A model generated the notes under the pieces. That model saw only the letters and a list, made by a program, of their open reading frames with translations, was not told the origin of the DNA and did not search any database. The position numbers and the translations under genes were made by a program. A stretch of DNA of 8,436 bases from JBLHUT01 sp047629975 (GTDB lineage: Bacteria; Pseudomonadota; Alphaproteobacteria; Rhodobacterales; Rhodobacteraceae): assembly GCA_047629975.1 (NCBI GenBank), contig JBLHUT010000160.1, positions 1 to 8,436 of the forward strand, written 5' to 3'. This document shows, one piece after another, positions 4,625 through 8,436 of the stretch (its first letter is position 1; every line of letters begins with the position of its first letter).

Positions 4625-7431
4625 CAGTTCTGCTCGGGGACCAGAACCTCGCGTTTGCCGACGTGGTTGGACGAGGATACCACCCCCTGATCCTCCATTT
4701 GCTCCACAAGCCGTGCGGCCTTGTTGTAACCGATGGAGAGTTTGCGCTGGATGTAGGAGGTCGAACATTTACGATCCCGAACCACAATGGCTACCGCCTG
4801 ATCATAAAGCGCGTCTTCACCGTCGGTATTGCCACCAAGCCCGAGGACCTGATCGATGCTGCTTTCCTTGTCTTCGTCGGGGCCGTCCACAACGCCGTTG
4901 ATATATTCGGGGTCGCCGAAAGATTTCAGGTGGTTAACGACTTCCTCGACCTCTTCGTCACTGACAAACGGGCCGTGGCAGCGGGTGATTTTACCGCCCC
5001 CCGCCATATAAAGCATGTCTCCCATACCCAAAAGCTGTTCTGCGCCCATTTCGCCAAGGATCGTGCGACTGTCGATTTTCGATGTCACCTGAAAGCTGAT
5101 CCGCGTCGGAAAGTTCGCCTTGATCGTGCCGGTGATGACATCCACCGACGGGCGCTGTGTTGCCATGATCAGGTGGATACCGCTGGCACGGGCCATCTGT
5201 GCAAGCCGCTGGATGCAGGCTTCGATCTCCTTGCCTGCGACCATCATCAGGTCGGCCATCTCGTCGACGATCACCACAATGAAGGGGATTGTCTTTGGGG
5301 CGAATTCTTCTGTCTCGAACACCGGTTCGCCGGTATCGTCGTCAAAACCAGTCTGGACCGTGCGGCTGAACATCTCGCCCTTCGAGAGTGCTTCGGAAAC
5401 GCGGCCGTTGTAGCCTTCGATGTTGCGCACGCCCATTTTGGACATCTTGCGATATCTGTCCTCCATCTCGCCGACGACCCATTTAAGCGCGACAACTGCG
5501 CGTTTGGGGTCGGTGACCACCGGCGACAGCAGATGCGGAATGCCGTCATAAACGCTCAGTTCCAGCATCTTTGGGTCGATCATGATCATCCGGCATTCGG
5601 CCGGCGTGAGCCTGTACAAAAGCGACAGGATCATCGTGTTGATCGCAACGGATTTTCCCGAACCGGTCGTTCCTGCAATCAGCAAATGGGGCATCTTTGC
5701 AAGGTTTGCCACCATTGCGCCGCCGCCGATATCCTTGCCCAGAGCCAATGGCAGGCTCATGCTGGTATCTCCGAAGTCGCGGGCTGACAGAATTTCGCGC
5801 AGCACGACCTTTTCGCGGTTCACGTTTGGCAATTCGATGCCGATCACCGATCGCCCCGGCAAGGTCGACACACGGGCCGATAATGCCGACATCGAGCGCG
5901 CGATATCGTCGGCCAACCCGATGACCCGGCTTGCCTTGAGGCCGGGCGCAGGTTCAAGCTCGTACATCGTGACCACGGGGCCGGGGCGTACGCTGACGAT
6001 TTCGCCCTTCACGCCGTAATCATCGAGCACGTTTTCCAGCATGCGGGCGTTTTCCTCCAACGCTTCGGTGCTCAGGTGGTGACGCTCGACCGTGTCGGGA
6101 CTTGCCAGCAGGGACAGGGGGGGCAATTCGTATCCGCCGATCGGGTCGTCAAAGGCCAACGCCGGTTGCGCCTCTTGTCTGGCGCGTTGCGAGGGCTGTG
6201 CGGGGCGGCGCACGGGGCTTTGCACCACTGCCCGCGCAAGCGGTGCGGGCGCGTGAGTAGCAAGCGCTTCGGCACTATCGGCGCGGTCTTGCACAACAAA
6301 ACTTTGGGGCGCTTCGAGAAGATCATCCTCGTCTTCGTCGATCGCGGCCATCGGGGCAGGTGGAATGGCCCCCGAGTTGCGCACCAGCAAGGGTTCGGGG
6401 CGTCGTGCCGGAGGGGCGTCACCGCGCATGACAGGGGGTTCTGTGCGCGGCATGCTTGTGGCGTGTCCGTGTCGGGCGCGTGACTTGATGGCATCGGCGA
6501 TGCGGGCCTTGATGCGGTCCTCGGTCGGGGCCTTTGTTCCGGTGTTGACTGCTTCGGGCTCAACCAGTTCTTGCGGCGGCGGGCGCTTTACAAAGCTGGA
6601 CACCGCCGCAATCAATCCGGCGGGTTTGTCGCGTGCAGGCTGCGTGGAGGCCTCGGGGGCGGTGCCAAAGACGGGGGTGCCGTGCATGTCGCGCACTGTC
6701 GTGGGGGCGTCGGTGTTTTGAGTTTGCCCGGCCAGGGTGTCAGCCTGTTGTGAACGCGCCTTGCGGGCCTTCGATACGCGCCGCACCCCGTGGGCCAGTG
6801 CATTGGCCACCCCGTCATACAGCATCACAAAAAGCAGTAGCAAAAGCCGCGCACCGCGTACCAGCTCCCATTTTGTAAAGCCCAGCACAAAGGTGGCAAG
6901 TGCCAGCGTCACCAACCCGATCGGAAACGCCAGCCAGAGGACACCCGAGGCGGCGCTGATCGGGACAATGTTCAGCAGCGCCCCAAGGAACGTATCGCCG
7001 AATTGCCCGCCCAGCCCGTATCCGTGCGGCCAGTTGACCCCGGGACCAAGCGTTGAGGCATAAACAGAGGCCGCCGCGATTGCGATAGGCGCAAAGATCA
7101 GCCGTGCAAAGGCGCGCTCTGCCCCGCGGTGCAGCGTGAACCGCACGCCCCAGACCGACAACAGCACCACCAGACCCCAACTTGCGAGCCCCAGAATAAT
7201 GAACAATGGCGACGCGACAAGCGCTCCGAACTTGCCCAGCAGGTTTTGCGCAGGCTGGTCAGTGGCCGACATCCAGCTTGGATCATCGGGCGAATAGGAG
7301 CCCAGAATAGCAGCCACGGCAAGGCCTGCACCCAGCAATCCGATCCCGATCAGTTCTTTGCTGCGGCGCTCGATTGCGGCTTGCATTGAGCTGTCAAGAA
7401 GGGGGTCGCGCTGCTTTGCCTGATATGCCAT
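4624..7431 (-). CDS. ftsK: septal DNA translocase FtsK
   Basis: FtsK is a membrane-anchored, hexameric ATP-driven DNA pump at the division septum that clears chromosome termini and activates XerCD recombination at dif. The 935-aa product shows the full layout. Hydrophobic segments lie around residues 27-46, 69-97, 108-125 and 147-185 (possibly two). A Pro/Ala-rich linker of about 250 residues runs to roughly 450. The translocase domain begins near TVERHHLST; it has Walker A GTTGSGKS (587-594, Lys593), the conserved IMIDPKMLELSVYDGIPHL segment, and Walker B VIVDEMADLM with D723-E724. The C-terminal winged-helix gamma domain (about 871-935) contains STSYIQRKLSIGYNKAARL, the part that reads orienting DNA motifs. 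The length is normal for alphaproteobacteria, shorter than E. coli because of the linker. ATG 7431 is the first plausible start, with only a weak ribosome binding site (GGGCAG). It begins 25 bases after the aminotransferase stop, suggesting one operon. Confidence 0.96.
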   Translation of the reverse strand: MAYQAKQRDPLLDSSMQAAIERRSKELIGIGLLGAGLAVAAILGSYSPDDPSWMSATDQPAQNLLGKFGALVASPLFIILGLASWGLVVLLSVWGVRFTLHRGAERAFARLIFAPIAIAAASVYASTLGPGVNWPHGYGLGGQFGDTFLGALLNIVPISAASGVLWLAFPIGLVTLALATFVLGFTKWELVRGARLLLLLFVMLYDGVANALAHGVRRVSKARKARSQQADTLAGQTQNTDAPTTVRDMHGTPVFGTAPEASTQPARDKPAGLIAAVSSFVKRPPPQELVEPEAVNTGTKAPTEDRIKARIADAIKSRARHGHATSMPRTEPPVMRGDAPPARRPEPLLVRNSGAIPPAPMAAIDEDEDDLLEAPQSFVVQDRADSAEALATHAPAPLARAVVQSPVRRPAQPSQRARQEAQPALAFDDPIGGYELPPLSLLASPDTVERHHLSTEALEENARMLENVLDDYGVKGEIVSVRPGPVVTMYELEPAPGLKASRVIGLADDIARSMSALSARVSTLPGRSVIGIELPNVNREKVVLREILSARDFGDTSMSLPLALGKDIGGGAMVANLAKMPHLLIAGTTGSGKSVAINTMILSLLYRLTPAECRMIMIDPKMLELSVYDGIPHLLSPVVTDPKRAVVALKWVVGEMEDRYRKMSKMGVRNIEGYNGRVSEALSKGEMFSRTVQTGFDDDTGEPVFETEEFAPKTIPFIVVIVDEMADLMMVAGKEIEACIQRLAQMARASGIHLIMATQRPSVDVITGTIKANFPTRISFQVTSKIDSRTILGEMGAEQLLGMGDMLYMAGGGKITRCHGPFVSDEEVEEVVNHLKSFGDPEYINGVVDGPDEDKESSIDQVLGLGGNTDGEDALYDQAVAIVVRDRKCSTSYIQRKLSIGYNKAARLVEQMEDQGVVSSSNHVGKREVLVPEQN

Positions 7432-7456
7432 TCGTTCTGCCCGTCGTTTCCTGTTT

Positions 7457-8436
7457 CTAGGTGTAAAGACATTCGCGCAAGGCTGTCAGCCCGCGCGTTG
7501 TCTCTTCCAGATTGGCCACCAATGCGACCCGGATGTAGCCTGTGCCGGGGTTGTTCCCGCCGACGTCCCTGCTCAGATACGCACCGGGCAGGACCTTTAC
7601 GCCGGTGTCGCGATGAAGTTTTATCGTTGCGGCCTCACCGTCGGGTACGGGCAGCCACAAAAAGAACCCCGCCCGAGGCCCCTGATAGCCTTGCATGCCG
7701 CTGAAAACCGTGTCGGCAATTGCATATTTCTGCTGGTAAAGTGCAAGGCTCGCGCGAACATGCTCTTCGTCGCGCCAGACCGCCGCCGAGACAGCCTGCG
7801 TCGGCAAAGGCAGCGGCGCACCTGCAAAGGCGCGCAATTGCCGGATGCGCGCAATGCTTTGCGGGCCGCCGGCGACAAACCCCGACCTGAGCCCCGGCAA
7901 ATTGGAGCGTTTCGAGAGCGAGTGGAACACCACAACCCGTTCGGGATCCGCACCAAACATCTGTACCATCTGCAATCCGCCCGGGGGCGGGCTGTCACGG
8001 TAGATCTCGGAATAACACTCGTCCGAAAAGATACGGAAATCGTATTTTTCTGCCATCGCAAGAAGGTTGGCCCAATATCCGGCATCGGCAACCGCCCCTT
8101 GCGGGTTCGACGGCGAGCACAGATAGACAATTTCGGTCCGGTTCAGGATGTCTTCGGGCAAACCGGCATAGTCGGGCAGGAAATCTGTTTGTGCGGTTGC
8201 CGGCACAAACACGACTTCGGCTCCGACCGATGCGCCGGCCACGGCATAGACCTGATAAAACGGGTTCGGGGTCAACACGACAGGGCGTGCGCCCCCGCGC
8301 GTGACTTCAGGGCAAAGCGCCATACAAGCGTTGTAAAGCCCCTCGCGGGTGCCATTGAGGGCCATAACCTGTCGGGTCGGGTCGAGGGTCACGCCGAAAC
8401 GGGTCCCGATCCAGTCACCGATGGCTGCCAACAGAT
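7457..8436 (-). CDS. dapC: class I/II PLP aminotransferase, DapC-like, 5' end cut by window
   Basis: This is a fold-type I pyridoxal-phosphate aminotransferase. The frame is open to the right edge, and the codon before the TTG at 8431 is a sense codon, so the gene continues beyond the window; about 325 of roughly 390 residues are visible. Motifs in order are NGTREGLYNA, CSPSNPQGAV (Asn of the SNPxG loop), FSDECYSEIY (the Asp at 8021-8023 contacts the PLP ring nitrogen), SLSKRSNLPGLRSGF (the PLP lysine codon at 7910-7912), and GYIRVALV (the substrate carboxylate Arg). The S-K-R-S-N-x-x-G-x-R form around the lysine is typical of the DapC-type succinyldiaminopimelate aminotransferases, which make N-succinyl-diaminopimelate for lysine and peptidoglycan. 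Exact substrate cannot be proven from sequence, since related aminotransferases share these motifs; ArgD-type enzymes can also do this step. It is followed after 25 bases by ftsK in the same direction. Confidence 0.78.
   Translation of the reverse strand, partial: LLAAIGDWIGTRFGVTLDPTRQVMALNGTREGLYNACMALCPEVTRGGARPVVLTPNPFYQVYAVAGASVGAEVVFVPATAQTDFLPDYAGLPEDILNRTEIVYLCSPSNPQGAVADAGYWANLLAMAEKYDFRIFSDECYSEIYRDSPPPGGLQMVQMFGADPERVVVFHSLSKRSNLPGLRSGFVAGGPQSIARIRQLRAFAGAPLPLPTQAVSAAVWRDEEHVRASLALYQQKYAIADTVFSGMQGYQGPRAGFFLWLPVPDGEAATIKLHRDTGVKVLPGAYLSRDVGGNNPGTGYIRVALVANLEETTRGLTALRECLYT

Noticed and set aside
4549..5787. A 412-codon plus-strand frame opposite ftsK
   Set aside because: It mirrors the conserved ATPase domain of ftsK and has no coherent protein character; long antisense frames are common opposite GC-rich genes.

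Overview
The window looks like chromosomal DNA of an alphaproteobacterium, most likely of the Rhodobacterales/Roseobacter group. The basis is by-eye recognition of its proteins, moderately high GC with GC-rich third positions, and the gene set: an RsbV/RsbW-type partner-switching pair, HspQ, a small lipoprotein transglycosylase, and the run DapC-like aminotransferase - FtsK - LolA. No tRNA, rRNA, CRISPR array, transposase or phage gene was seen.

Layout. (1) Positions 1-670, plus strand: the C-terminal end of a STAS-domain anti-sigma-factor antagonist, then an overlapping anti-sigma-factor kinase of the GHKL/HATPase fold. (2) Positions 671-1120: about 450 bases without a convincing gene but unusually rich in short repeats and palindromes. 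(3) Positions 1121-2701, plus strand: a cytoplasmic gamma-glutamyltransferase-like Ntn hydrolase that keeps the catalytic threonine but has lost most classical donor-binding residues. (4) Positions 2740-2770: a perfect 12-bp hairpin between convergent genes. (5) Positions 2791-3117, minus strand: hspQ with a readable promoter. (6) Positions 3334-3915, plus strand: a lytic-transglycosylase lipoprotein, divergent from hspQ. (7) Positions 3923-8436, minus strand: transcribed from the right edge leftwards, a DapC-like aminotransferase (cut by the window end), ftsK and lolA.

How the genes relate. The first pair is a protein-level switch: the kinase binds either its antagonist or, presumably, a sigma factor, and phosphorylates the antagonist. 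The sigma factor and phosphatase are not in the window. The minus-strand run joins three envelope and division jobs: diaminopimelate supply for lysine and peptidoglycan, DNA translocation at the septum, and lipoprotein transport to the outer membrane. The nearby transglycosylase lipoprotein also acts on the cell wall and would itself need the Lol pathway if it goes to the outer membrane. HspQ belongs to proteostasis (Lon-linked in enterobacteria).

Most of the window is ordinary core genome, and I found no clear undescribed multi-gene system. The least explained part is 671-1120: two tandem 21-bp imperfect repeats ending just before a TTGACA, a third copy of their 8-base core inside the loop of a perfect 14-bp inverted repeat, a 13-bp direct repeat, and perfect palindromes of 10 and 12 bp, the last just before the ribosome binding site of the gamma-glutamyltransferase-like gene.
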